Assembly (NCBI GenBank): GCA_024196135.1
Contig: JAMQCK010000647.1
Location: forward strand, 1-18,367
From: Pleurotus ostreatus/Saccharomyces cerevisiae fusant
Lineage: Eukaryota > Opisthokonta
Direction of reading: 5' to 3'
Length of the DNA stretch: 18,367 nucleotides
Shown: positions 10,301-18,367 of the stretch, one piece after another
Layout: the number at the start of each line of letters is the position of its first letter
Numbering within the stretch: the first letter of the stretch is position 1
Position numbers and translations under genes: made by a program
Notes under the pieces: generated by a model
What the model was told of the DNA's origin: nothing
Seen by the model: the letters and a program-made list of their open reading frames with translations, nothing else
Database searches by the model: none

Positions 10301-12803
10301 CGACTAGGTCTCGCGCACCGTCGAAGGCGACAACACCGAGAGTGACGAGAAGCGTCTCAGTGCGTAGGCCGGATGGGACGAGTGCAGGTATGTTCGTTGG
10401 CGTATGCTTACAGGAGTCATGCTAATTCTGCGATAGGTGTCACCCCTGCCTCTGGCCCTCGGGGGCGAGACGGTGCACCACAGGTTCAGGATAGCACTCA
10501 GCGGGGTCGCGTGGCAGCGCCGGCCAGTCAACCCAGGCAAGGGCGGACGACTTCAAGAGCGAGACCACTCGGAGGCCAAGCACCCACACGGGTATCTCCT
10601 CGCACAGCGCGCTCGAAGTCAAGACCCAGAGAGGCACCGAAGACACCGAGGGCAGCGGAGAAGGCGGCGGCAGGCTCCAGCAAGGAACATACAGCTGGCT
10701 CGCAGAAGGACGGCGATAGGCTAGTGGAATACCCAACATCCGACCTGTCTGACCTGCCGGACGACGACGCTATGGACACAGAGGAAGATAATGTCGTGCA
10801 CATCTCGAAGACGCAGCGGCCGGTCATTGTGCAGAAGCGGCCGGCAGCAGGGAAGGCGGCACAGACCTTCTCGACCAACTCCACGTCCTCCAAGGAGGCT
10901 TCAACATCGTCTACGAAGGCGGCACCGACCAAGATTCCGGGGCCGTCCTCGCCCACGAAGGCACACGCTTCGCCGAACAAGAGCGCATCGAGGTTGATGC
11001 AGCCCACGGCGGCGAGCGCGGCGAAGATGATGCCCAAGACGCCGACCAAGTCGATATCGGTGATGATCAAGAAGACGCCTTCACCCAATAAGCGCGCACG
11101 CTCCAGCTCGTTGGCACGACCGTCATCCTCGTTCTCCCTCAAGGGTCAACGCGAGTCGCTGAGCATCCTCGAGCGCGCGCTGGAGAGGGTGGACAAGCCG
11201 GCACCTACGCGACCGAGCACGAGCATGGGCTTCGCATCGGACGATACGCCGTCGAACTCGACTACTGCCAGCATGATGCAGGCGCCCATGACCGACCTTG
11301 GTCCCCGAGGGCTGAAGCGATCGGCTTCTGCGGACAGCGAGGCGTCGATGAGCAAGCGTCCTTCCTTCGAGCGCTCAGACTTCAAAGCGGGTGCAGGGCC
11401 TTCATCAAGACCGCCAGGACAGAAGCCCATTGGCGCTTTCTTTCGTCGACCCGGCGGTGCTACGGGTCCTTTCGGTCACCGTGCGCCTAAGGCGAGCAGG
11501 CAGCCGATGTTGCAGACCGTCATCGGTAGCCCCGTCAAGGGCGGCGGCGCACCTGTCGCCATCGACGACGACGAGGAAATGCCACAGATCCAGCCCTTCA
11601 TGCCCATGCTGCCGCCCACAGAATCCGAAGCCGGTCCATCCCAACCCATGGTCGACTCCCCAGACGAGCTCCCCGACGACGACGACCTCCAATTCGTCGT
11701 CTCCCCCGAGCTCCTGCGCGAGGACGCCGAACTCGCCGAGCTCATCGAGCGCAACCGCGCGAAGGACGAGGCGGCGCGGCACAAGCCCCGTCCGGACGCG
11801 GCGGCGATCCGGCTGGAGGGCCGGCGCGCGAGCTCGGCGTTCAGCGCGCTGTCGCAGTCGCTGAACGAGATGCCGGCGCAGGGGAGGAGGAAGGGGGATA
11901 TGGGCCCACCGAAGACGCCGCCGCGGCCGGGGACGAGGCAGGGGTTGAGGAGCGCGAGTAATCCGTTTCCGGGGAGTGGGGGCGAGGGTGGAGCTGGGTC
12001 GGATCCGGCGAACGGGGGTGGGGAGGGGAGTAAGGGGAAGGAGAGGGAGAAGGAGAAGGAGGCGCCGGAGCCGAAGTTGGATGTGTTGAAGGGCTGTGTG
12101 ATCTTTATCGATGTGCGGACGGACGATGGGAATGAGTATCAGGATGTGTTCAAGCTGAACTTGAAGAGGTTGGGGGCGAGGGTGAGTGGATGACTTCGTT
12201 TATTTCTGTTGACGATACTGAGTGTGCTGACTCCCCACGCAGGTCATCTCCCGCCTGGCGCCCTCGTGCACGCACATCATCTACAAGAATGGGCTGCCGA
12301 ATACGGCGGTGAGGTTTCGCCTTATGGACCCGCGGCCGAAGGTCGTGGGCATCCGGTGGGCGGTTGAGTGCGTCGAGCAAAGGCAGCACGTCGACGAGGA
12401 GGGGCATCTCATCGACCTCGAGCATGTGGATGTGGCAGGGCATTTGGGGAAGGTGCGTTTTTGGTGCTGGTCTTTCTGCGGAGGGGAGGTCCTGGTCGGA
12501 AGCGGAGATGCTGACGAGCTTTACCTCACAGCAATCGCGCCCGGCGAGGCGGAGGTCGCTCATCCCGCAGCGGTCCCGGAAGGAGAAGGAGTCCGAGGAC
12601 CTTGATTTGGACCTCGACGTCGATATGGAGGGCGATGCGGATACGTCGATACAGTCGCTGTCTTGTGAGTCTCGCTGTACTGCTTCCTCTAGTCTCCGAC
12701 TCTGACCACCTTTCTCGCAGCCACAGCATCAGATGAGGAAGGTCTCACGCCGTTGGAACGCGCCCGTCTACGGAAGAAGATGCGCGTGTCGGAGAAAGCG
12801 TAG
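7345..12803 (+). CDS. Large disordered nuclear-type protein with a C-terminal microcephalin-like BRCT domain
   Basis: Probable chromatin or DNA-damage-response scaffold of 1692 residues. Exons are 7345-8544, 8680-10387, 10437-12181, 12243-12452, 12532-12664 and 12721-12803, with all phases consistent. The only folded domain recognised is one BRCT at about 1516-1615: VLKGCVIFIDVRT, VISRLAPSCTHIIYKNGL and VVGIRWAVECVEQRQHVDEEGHLIDL. This pattern is closest to BRCT1 of MCPH1 and to uncharacterised single-BRCT fungal proteins, which also place a basic RRRS(L/M)xP stretch after it (here RRRSLIPQ). The rest is low complexity, rich in Ser, Pro, Ala, Lys and Thr. A basic KRPRR cluster (92-96) is a likely nuclear signal. 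SQ-rich repeats lie at 283-314, lysine/threonine repeats at about 466-500, VPLND repeats at 698-725, and a PIP-box-like QKPIGAFF at 1298-1305. Many SP/TP sites suggest kinase control. The C-terminus is PLERARLRKKMRVSEKA. No enzyme activity is apparent. Confidence 0.85.
8191..8286 (+). repeat. 24-bp coding tandem repeat, SQ-rich octapeptides
   Basis: Four in-frame 24-bp units, each opening with a TCY-CAR Ser-Gln pair, encode SQVIESTT, SQALEPPA, SQASEVPT and SQASEAPA (residues 283-314). A fifth degenerate unit, PQLSPPTQ, follows. The last units are the most alike, suggesting recent duplication. The arrangement satisfies the usual definition of an SQ/TQ cluster. Confidence 0.85.
8875..8979 (+). 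repeat. 21-bp coding tandem repeat, K-P/S-T-A heptapeptides
   Basis: Five in-frame 21-bp units encode VKPPATT, SKSTAAT, PKPTAAT, SKPTATT and SKSTGEA. Looser copies of the same Ser-Lys-Pro theme continue to about 9330. The segment is lysine-rich and disordered, resembling linker-histone-like tails that bind nucleic acid nonspecifically; that role is inference. Confidence 0.8.
9571..9654 (+). repeat. 21-bp coding tandem repeat, VPLND heptapeptides
   Basis: Four contiguous 21-bp units encode VPLNDEE, VPLNDVA, VPLNDVA and VSLNGVG (residues 698-725). The units are hydrophobic-acidic and unlike the lysine-rich sequence before them, so they could form repeated short binding motifs. Confidence 0.85.
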
Positions 12804-13021
12804 AGAGATGCTCGTCGTCGGATGCATAGCGCGATATGCGTCTTGGCGTCGGCTGGCGTGCGTCACGGCGCAGGGAGTACGGTGTAAATGCCGGTGTGCT
12901 TTAATGCTGTAAATGTAGGTATTTATGCGTTCGTTGGAGCCCGAGTGCCTATAAGTAGCTCGGGGCTGCTATTAGTTTACTATTACGACCCTTCATGTAT
13001 GCTTTATGGTATCATAGTGCT

Positions 13022-13034
13022 CCCCCTGTGGGGG
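13022..13034. other. C5-TGT-G5 inverted repeat
   Basis: A perfect 5-bp GC stem with a 3-base loop, followed by TTTATT. It lies about 220 bases past the stop of the BRCT gene. In a fungal nucleus this is not a recognised terminator type, so only the structure is claimed. Confidence 0.4.
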
Positions 13035-13440
13035 TTTATTGGAGATATCTAGTGGTAGCGACAACTGGGCTGGGCTGATTGCTGTGCGGGTGTCCGGTTT
13101 GACCTTGCTTTCGGCCGGCATGAACGCTTGCACACCGTCTTCCTACCTCTCAAGGACCTTACACCGTAACGCAAACGTAGAATGGCTCTCTGCATCCTGC
13201 CCGTGGCAATGGCAATGGCCATAAAGAACAAAGGCTACCTAAACGGGACAAGTGATGTCTCATGACCATGCCGTCACCGCCACATCGTCGCATGTCTTTC
13301 ATCTCTTCTCCCACGCCACAAGGGCTCCTTCCTGCTCTCTAAAGGCCCTCCGCTCGCCTGAAAACACATCTTCCACTCTCTCCTTCCACCCTCCCCATCT
13401 CCCCCTGCTCTCGTCCCTCCCTCGGGTCAAACTAGCCCCT

Positions 13441-13480
13441 CACGTGCCCCTGGTCCGTGCGCTTCCCAAAAAATATAAAA
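13441..13480 (+). promoter_or_regulatory. Orphan core promoter: CACGTG then TATAAAA after a CT-rich tract
   Basis: CACGTG (13441-13446) is followed 27 bases later by AAATATAAAAG with the TATA core at 13474-13480, and preceded by about 100 bases of C/T-rich sequence. This layout is typical of strongly expressed fungal genes. The next plus-strand ATG is at 13563, 83 bases from the TATA box. Confidence 0.5.
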
Positions 13481-13562
13481 GCCTTGCCTCAGCATCTGGA
13501 TTCCTCAGAACATACTCAGCTAGGATCTTTTTATAGGTTCTAACCGAGTTTCGCACATTTAC

Positions 13563-13787
13563 ATGTGCCGCTTCTCTCAAATCCAGGCGATGACGCCGCA
13601 CCCGCTCGTTCGACGGAGAACATGGCAGCGCAAGCTGTCTCGAGGATGTTTGGCCAGCTTTCTGGGGTCTGCTCTTCGGAGCGCTCTGGGGACTGGTCAG
13701 CGAGCTGGGTGTCTGTCTGATGGATTCCTAATATACTGTATTTACTTGCAATGCAATGAATGCTTTTGCCCTCGAACTTTGGTGTGA
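13563..13787 (+). CDS. Possible small protein downstream of the orphan promoter (doubtful)
   Basis: The first ATG after the TATA box opens a 74-residue frame (MCRFSQIQAMTPHPLVRR... ending CFCPRTLV). It is rich in Arg, Cys and Leu and matches no family I know. A second frame at about 13622 reads MAAQAVSRMFGQLSGVCSS, and a third reads a hydrophobic stretch, FWGLLFGALWGLVSELGVCLMDS, ending at about 13730. Which frame, if any, is translated, and whether an intron joins them, cannot be decided. I report it because of the promoter, not because of the protein. Confidence 0.2.
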   Translation: MCRFSQIQAMTPHPLVRRRTWQRKLSRGCLASFLGSALRSALGTGQRAGCLSDGFLIYCIYLQCNECFCPRTLV

Positions 13788-13977
13788 CTCATCTGAATCT
13801 TCTTCTGCAAATCAGTGTCGTTGTTAGCTCTGGCTTCGTACTTCTGTCCGGTAGGCTGTGTAGGTTTCGAAGACTGATAAGTGTTGCAAAGTGCACCGGT
13901 TTGAGGATCTGCAAGTCCGACTGCTTGATTCCAAGGTGGGAGTGGGAGGTGGGAGTGCGCTTTAAACGAGAGTACGG

Positions 13978-14003
13978 ACTGTGGTAACTTGGACCACCAC
14001 AGT
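13978..14003. other. 8-bp perfect inverted repeat (hairpin)
   Basis: ACTGTGGT and ACCACAGT form a perfect 8-bp stem around a 10-base loop. It lies about 200 bases beyond the stop of the minus-strand acyltransferase gene, so it could sit in that gene's 3' untranslated region or be a palindromic protein-binding site. Confidence 0.45.
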
Positions 14004-14204
14004 CGACAGGTTCCTCAGTTATACAGTAGTCTATCATTATATGAGTAGTATGTCCACAATAACATGTCTGTCATATCCATCCAGCAGCAAAGGGGTACGA
14101 AGGGGTACTGCCCCAACCCGCAAGCTGGCCAAAGACTGCTCATTGTTTCGTATCTTGATCCCGCTGTTCCGTAAACCAACATCCCATCTCCACACCTTCT
14201 AAGC

Positions 14205-17200
14205 CTACCCATCCCACTTTATCCGCTTCGCATACTCCCGGATATTCGACACGAAGTTCTCCTGCACCTCGTGCCCGACGCCGGTCGCGACCTTGACGAT
14301 GATCTCGTTGAGCGCGGTCGAGCCGAGGATATCGACGTGGTCGCTCGTGTTCGCGCCGCCGCGGGGGATGGTGGGCACGGGGAGGTGGGGGAGCTCGACA
14401 GTCGTGACGTTGATCCCCGCCGGATTCCACCGCGGCCGCTTCCACCCCTCGACGCACATCGCGCCCAGGCTGAGCAGGCTCACGGTCCCGTCGCCCTCGC
14501 CCATCTTCACGCCGTTGCGGATCTGCTGGTGCGTTAACAGGTTATCTTGTTGATCGCGATCGAACACTCACCACCGGGCTCCCCTCCAGATCTGAGTACT
14601 CCGCGTCGATGTAGCTCGACATACGGAGCGGCAGGTCCAGCGGCGTCCGCGGCGTCTGGCACTCCTCGTCCTCCGGGTCGACGCAGCGCGGGGACGCGCT
14701 GTCCGCCGCGTTATCGTCGTGCTCGTAGCTGCCGCGGGCGTACCTGGGGGAGAGACCGTTGTTAGCCATCTGAGCATTCGCACAGACCGTGGTCGAAGGG
14801 AGCCGACGAAGATAGCCCGAGGGCATAAACCTATCGAAGGCTTGGAATAGTCAACTGCACGAAAGACCACTCACCAATACGACCGCTCCGTCTCCTTCCC
14901 GTGTCCATACACGCAGTAGATCTTCATCGACGGCGCGCGCGGCAGCTGCACCTCGAGCGGGTTGCTCCACTTGCGGTGGTCCGCGTTGTTGCGCACGAGC
15001 TGCGCCTCGTCGCGCTCCATGGCCTGCGAGAAGTTGGTCTCCATCATTTTCTGGGGAGGGAGAGGTCAGTATGGGGGCGAACGAGTTGTTAGTATGGGGG
15101 CGAGGGAGATGTTGGTATTGGGACGAGAGGATGAGGATTGGGAGGATGAGTGCGAGGGCGGTGACAGTAGTAGACTACGCTGCAAAGGCGCGACATTACA
15201 GTGTTGTAGGTGCTACTCACCTGGAACGTCGACGGCGTATGCTGCAAAATCCACGTCCCCGCCTCTTCTGAGGTCATGTTGCGGATTTCCTCAGGCGATG
15301 TCGCGATCCGCAGATCCTTCGTGCCACTCTCGCCTACAACGGTGTTGTTCTGCGCATCCGTAGCTAGTTGACGGAAAGCAAGCAAATGCCCGAAGCTGCT
15401 CTTCATCTCCGGCGTGTCGTCCGGTGCGGTGACGCCGTCGCCCCAGACTGCGTCGCCGCCCTGGGAGGGCGAAGTTAGCCATGATGAGGACGAAGAAGTC
15501 TGCTCAACGACGTCAAGCTCACCTTCAGCCACATACTCGCGCTCCCCGCCCAGCTGCGGAACAGCTGCTGCCGCTCCTTGCGCGAGAAGAAGCGCTCGAG
15601 GACTGGCGGGCGAGCGTGATGGCGGTGGTGTCATTGCAAGGCAATGGTGGCGGTGTCGTTGCAAGGCAATGGTAGAGGTGTCGTTGCAAGGCAATGGTGG
15701 TGGTGTCGTTGCAAGGCAATGGTGTCGTTTAGGGGACGAAGCCATCGACGAGGGGACGAGGCGATCGATGAGTGGACGAAGCGATTGATGAAAGGGCTTC
15801 GTTTTAGCCAAGGCGAACAGAAAGCGAGGCTGCACGCACCGTACGCTCCAGCCGGGTTCATCTGCACCGTGTCCTTCATCTCGCCGGAGAGGAAGGCGGC
15901 CATGGCTTTTGCCTGCGGGTGCGTGGTCAGCGACGGTGCGTCCGATTGATCCTCCGCAAAGCGAACGCGTCGCTCTTGTGGCACATCGCCTCACGCGACG
16001 CCGCGGGTAAAGGTAGGAGAGGGGAAGGGGTATCAGCACTTACCACGCCCAGATGCGTTCCCGCAATTGAGATATACGAGTCAATGTGGTTCTATTGTGC
16101 ATGCGTCGTCAACAACAGCGCTGTCCGGAACCGCCGGCACGAGCTGCTAGCGCAAAGCCGGCGGCGTCGACGATCAGACTTACCTCAACCCAATCCGGCC
16201 CCCCACCGCCATGTTCGGGAGATTCGACCCATTTCATGCTGAAGAGGGGCGCGTCAGCACGGTTAAAAGCCCTTCGACCAGGACAAGAAGCCCCCCAACC
16301 AGGACCGGAAATCACTCACAAGTACTGTCATCCGCACATCGGCGTGAGCCACTTTGCACTAATACGAGACACGCGAAAAGCAGTACCAGGACAATCTGCG
16401 CGGGGAGTCGGCGGGTCAGCATCGTGGAATTGGGGGGGGCAAGGGAAGGTATTCGAAGTCCAAGCCCGTCAAGAACAGGCATGGGGGGATAGGCAAGGTA
16501 CAGTAAGTAGGGTGATGGAATGAACGCCACGCACATTCGCACCCATCGAGTGAGCCGCGAGGACCACCTTCTTGCCTTGGCGTTGTCTGGAGAGGGGTGC
16601 GTTAGCGTTCTAGTAACCTCTCCTCGACCCCTTCTTCGTCTCAATACCCCTCACTCTCTCTCCGCCTTTCCCCCACAAAGGAACTGATGTGAATCAAATC
16701 CCAGCCAACCACTCACTTCAACCCCTCCACCATCAACTTCAACCGCGAAAAGTACCCGTCCCTCTCCTCCAAATTGTAGAACGAGAGGCGCCAGTCGTAC
16801 GCGGCCATGTAGAGGTTGTTCGTGTCGTAGTTCACGACGGCGAGGTTTTCGACGATTTTGGACCTGGGGGGAGGGGAGGGTTAGTGGTGCGCGTTGTGTA
16901 CAGTGGAGACAGGGGAGGCGGGGAGAAAGAGGGAGGAGGCAGAGGGATAAGGGGAAGGAAAGGAAAACCCCACTCACCACAACCAATACCCCTGTATAAA
17001 GCTGCTGGCCGCGTTGATGCCCTCCGCCGCGCGCACCTTCACGTCCGGCGGGTCGAGACCGGTGACGGGGTCGAGGAGCAGGGCGGACATCCAGCGCTCG
17101 CGGTTGAAGGTGACCTGCGAGATCATGGAGAACCCGCCCCAGACCTTCTCGCGGAAGAAGGGGCGGTACTCGGGCGCGGTGGACCAGGACTCGAGGCCCT

Positions 17201-18128
17201 GCGCGCGGATGACGATCATGAGCTCCCTGTCGTCCTGCGTCCATCACCCGCGCGCCACTCACCGTCGAGATCACGCCCGGAATCAACACGACCGGGTGCT
17301 GCGCATTCAGCCCGCGCGCCTTCGCCTCCTCGCCGACCTTGAACTCGCGCCCGTCCGTGTTGAGCTTCCAGACCTCGGGGATGCTATCGCGCAGGCGGGC
17401 GAATTCGAGTTGGACCTGGGGTGGGTGGCGTGAGCGACTTGTCGGGAGGGAAGGAGAAGGGATGATTGGAGGGAAGGGGTGGTGGTAAAGGACAGAGAGG
17501 AAGGACAGAGGGGTGAATATATGCGTGAGGAGGAGTGAGGAGGGAAGGGCGGATGAGACGTGGGGGAAGGGACGAAGGGGAGAAAGTCAACGTACCGTCG
17601 TGAAGTTCAATTCCGGGAGATCAGGCAGGACGCCGTACTCGTCCAGGAAGAGCTGGAAAGACGCCTGCATTTCTTCGATGTGGGACTCGGTGACGAACAT
17701 GGAGGCAATGCCGATGCCGACGAGGCTGGGTGGAAGGGAGGGTCAGCATACATTCTAGAGATAGTGGGCTGGAGTACATACATGCCGAAGGGAAACCATA
17801 CGCGCTTCGTCTGGTACCAGGGCCGGGGGCCGTGCTACAGAAAGGTAAGTCAGACTCTCTTTCTCGGGATGCGCTTGCCTATGCGGCTACACACCTTCTG
17901 ATTGTGATGATGCTTCAGCGAGCGAACCTCGTGCTTGAGCTTCTTGTACTTCGGATCGTCTGCATCTTCGGAGGGCGAGGGATCTGAGATGTCCGGGGAG
18001 AGGTTCGGGTCTGGTACGTCCAGATGCGTAGGTGCAGGGGATGGGGAAGCAGGATCGTGGACCGCGGATGAAGTCGCGTCCGTGTCGTCGTGCGCCTTCG
18101 AGCGGCCAGCGCGCTTCTTGAGCGTCAT
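14205..18128 (-). CDS. LRO1: Phospholipid:diacylglycerol acyltransferase (PDAT, LRO1-like)
   Basis: Transfers an acyl chain from a phospholipid to diacylglycerol to make triacylglycerol at the ER. Seventeen minus-strand exons: 18128-17895, 17834-17782, 17725-17596, 17415-17263, 17198-16978, 16863-16717, 16586-16535, 16395-16387, 16324-16320, 16238-16184, 16091-16044, 15912-15840, 15602-15523, 15460-15221, 15050-14875, 14743-14572, 14522-14205. All phases agree: 721 residues, against 661 in yeast Lro1. A basic, acidic and Ser/Pro-rich cytosolic tail is followed by one membrane helix (about 90-108, VWFPFGILVGIGIASMFV). The lumenal LCAT-type hydrolase domain has VVLIPGVIST/GLESW (about 181-195), AHSMG with Ser326, MKWVESPEHGGGGPDWVE, ISIAGTHLGV, GEGDGTVSLLSLG with Asp627, and DHVDILGS with His678: a complete Ser-Asp-His triad. 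The two microexons (9 and 5 nt) restore YFMKWVE and are the least certain splices. The ATG at 18128 is the first ATG of the open frame; the frame extends upstream only from a GTG. Confidence 0.93.
14522..14527 (-). other. LRO1: Tandem CAGCAG splice acceptor
   Basis: The last acyltransferase intron ends CACCAGCAG before ATCCGCAACGGC. Either AG can be used without a frame change, giving GSPV|IRNGVKM or GSPV|QIRNGVKM. The coding feature uses the second one. Confidence 0.6.
15621..15720. repeat. Minisatellite, 25 bp x 4, in an acyltransferase intron
   Basis: Four head-to-tail 25-bp units (15621-15645, 15646-15670, 15671-15695, 15696-15720) share GTGTCGTTGCAAGGCAAT as their right part, with one base change in the first unit; a partial unit follows. 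Variation is confined mainly to the GGTGGYGGT left part. The unit is not a multiple of three, which fits noncoding status. It lies wholly within the 237-nt intron 15603-15839. Confidence 0.92.
15731..15790. repeat. Second minisatellite, 20 bp x 3, in the same intron
   Basis: Three 20-bp units (15731-15750, 15751-15770, 15771-15790) follow the pattern AGKGGACGARGCSATYGAYG. They begin ten bases after the last full 25-bp unit and share no obvious sequence with it, so this is an independent tandem expansion. Confidence 0.88.
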
Positions 18129-18367
18129 GAATCGGGGTGACGCGGATTTGGGTGACGCAAGGGGGAGAAAGCGGGGGACGCGCACACGCCGACGATGGTG
18201 GTACGAGACAAGGAGCGCAAGCCCAGAATGCGCGCGCCTGTGGGTCGAATAACACGAGCAATCGGACCGTGGACGCGACCGTTCTGACGCGATCGTGCAG
18301 TGACGTGGGTCGCACTCGCGCACGCGTGACAGGCGCGTCCGTCTTCCTCTCGTCCTCGGCGCCGGCT
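18129..18367 (-). promoter_or_regulatory. Upstream region of the acyltransferase gene
   Basis: The 239 bases before the ATG, read on the minus strand, are GC-rich with no clear TATA box. The acyltransferase frame stays open through much of it without another ATG (only a GTG at 18323), so it is most likely 5' leader and promoter. The plus strand shows repeated GTGACGC motifs (about 18137-18160). Confidence 0.4.

Larger units (their letters stand above)
12804..14204. other. Convergent intergenic region with an orphan core promoter
   Basis: This 1.4-kb gap separates the ends of the BRCT gene and the acyltransferase gene and is the longest non-genic stretch in the window. Contents: a C5/G5 hairpin at 13022-13034; a long pyrimidine-rich tract (about 13315-13440) followed by CACGTG at 13441-13446 and TATAAAA at 13474-13480; a 75-codon ORF at 13563; and an 8-bp inverted repeat at 13978-14003. 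No spliced reading gives a recognisable protein. It may hold a small or noncoding transcription unit. Confidence 0.5.

Noticed and set aside
13926..13960. G-rich stretch as a G-quadruplex
   Set aside because: Only three GGG runs are present; a fourth is missing, so a stable intramolecular quadruplex is not supported.
15621..15790. Direct repeats considered as a CRISPR-like array
   Set aside because: Units abut with no unique spacers, lie in an intron of a fungal gene, and are plain tandem minisatellites.
15089..16039. Minus-strand ORF of 316 codons without splicing
   Set aside because: It runs through several acyltransferase exons and introns, including both minisatellites. Only the spliced pieces match PDAT motifs.
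16373..16395. A single 23-nt exon (ending TTCGC) after AHSMGAN in PDAT
   Set aside because: Phase works, but it needs a poor GTGTCT donor and yields ANIVLVLLFA before MKWVE, three residues too long. The two-microexon reading has a consensus GTGAGT donor and the family's spacing.

Overview
The window looks like ordinary nuclear chromosome of a filamentous basidiomycete, probably an Agaricomycete. Protein-coding genes are GC-rich and broken by many short GT-AG introns, mostly 46-80 nt, with CTNAY-like branch points near the acceptor. There are no ribosomal-binding-site or operon signals. Five genes can be assembled exon by exon, and a sixth is cut by the left edge. All gene models and family names are manual readings of the sequence and rest on recognised motifs, not on database searches.

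Layout from left to right. (1) 1-394, minus: 3' part of an unrecognised gene. (2) 628-3218, plus: an Asteroid-type XPG/FEN1-superfamily nuclease whose acidic active-site residues appear complete. (3) 3720-4292, plus: a small two-exon protein of the basidiomycete-restricted kind with no known function, behind a good TATA box. (4) 5189-6999, minus: a seven-exon ATP-NAD kinase of 380 residues. (5) 7345-12803, plus: a 1692-residue, mostly disordered nuclear-type protein with one C-terminal BRCT domain like the first BRCT of microcephalin; it also carries an SQ-rich repeat cluster and a canonical-looking PCNA-interaction (PIP) box. Genes 4 and 5 are divergent and share a 345-bp promoter containing a CACGTG palindrome and three closely spaced ACGCG cores. 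(6) 14205-18128, minus: a phospholipid:diacylglycerol acyltransferase (LRO1/PDAT) of 721 residues in 17 exons, including apparent 9-nt and 5-nt microexons just after the catalytic-serine motif.

The 1.4-kb gap between the convergent genes 5 and 6 has a strong TATA box and a short ORF but no convincing protein. One PDAT intron holds two adjacent minisatellites, 25 bp x 4 and 20 bp x 3. The genes do not form an evident pathway or cluster: they cover nucleic-acid processing, NADP supply, DNA-damage or chromosome signalling, and storage-lipid synthesis. No mobile element, CRISPR array, tRNA or rRNA was found. The most noteworthy items are the composite BRCT/PIP/SQ protein with its possible G1/S-type promoter, and the PDAT microexons.
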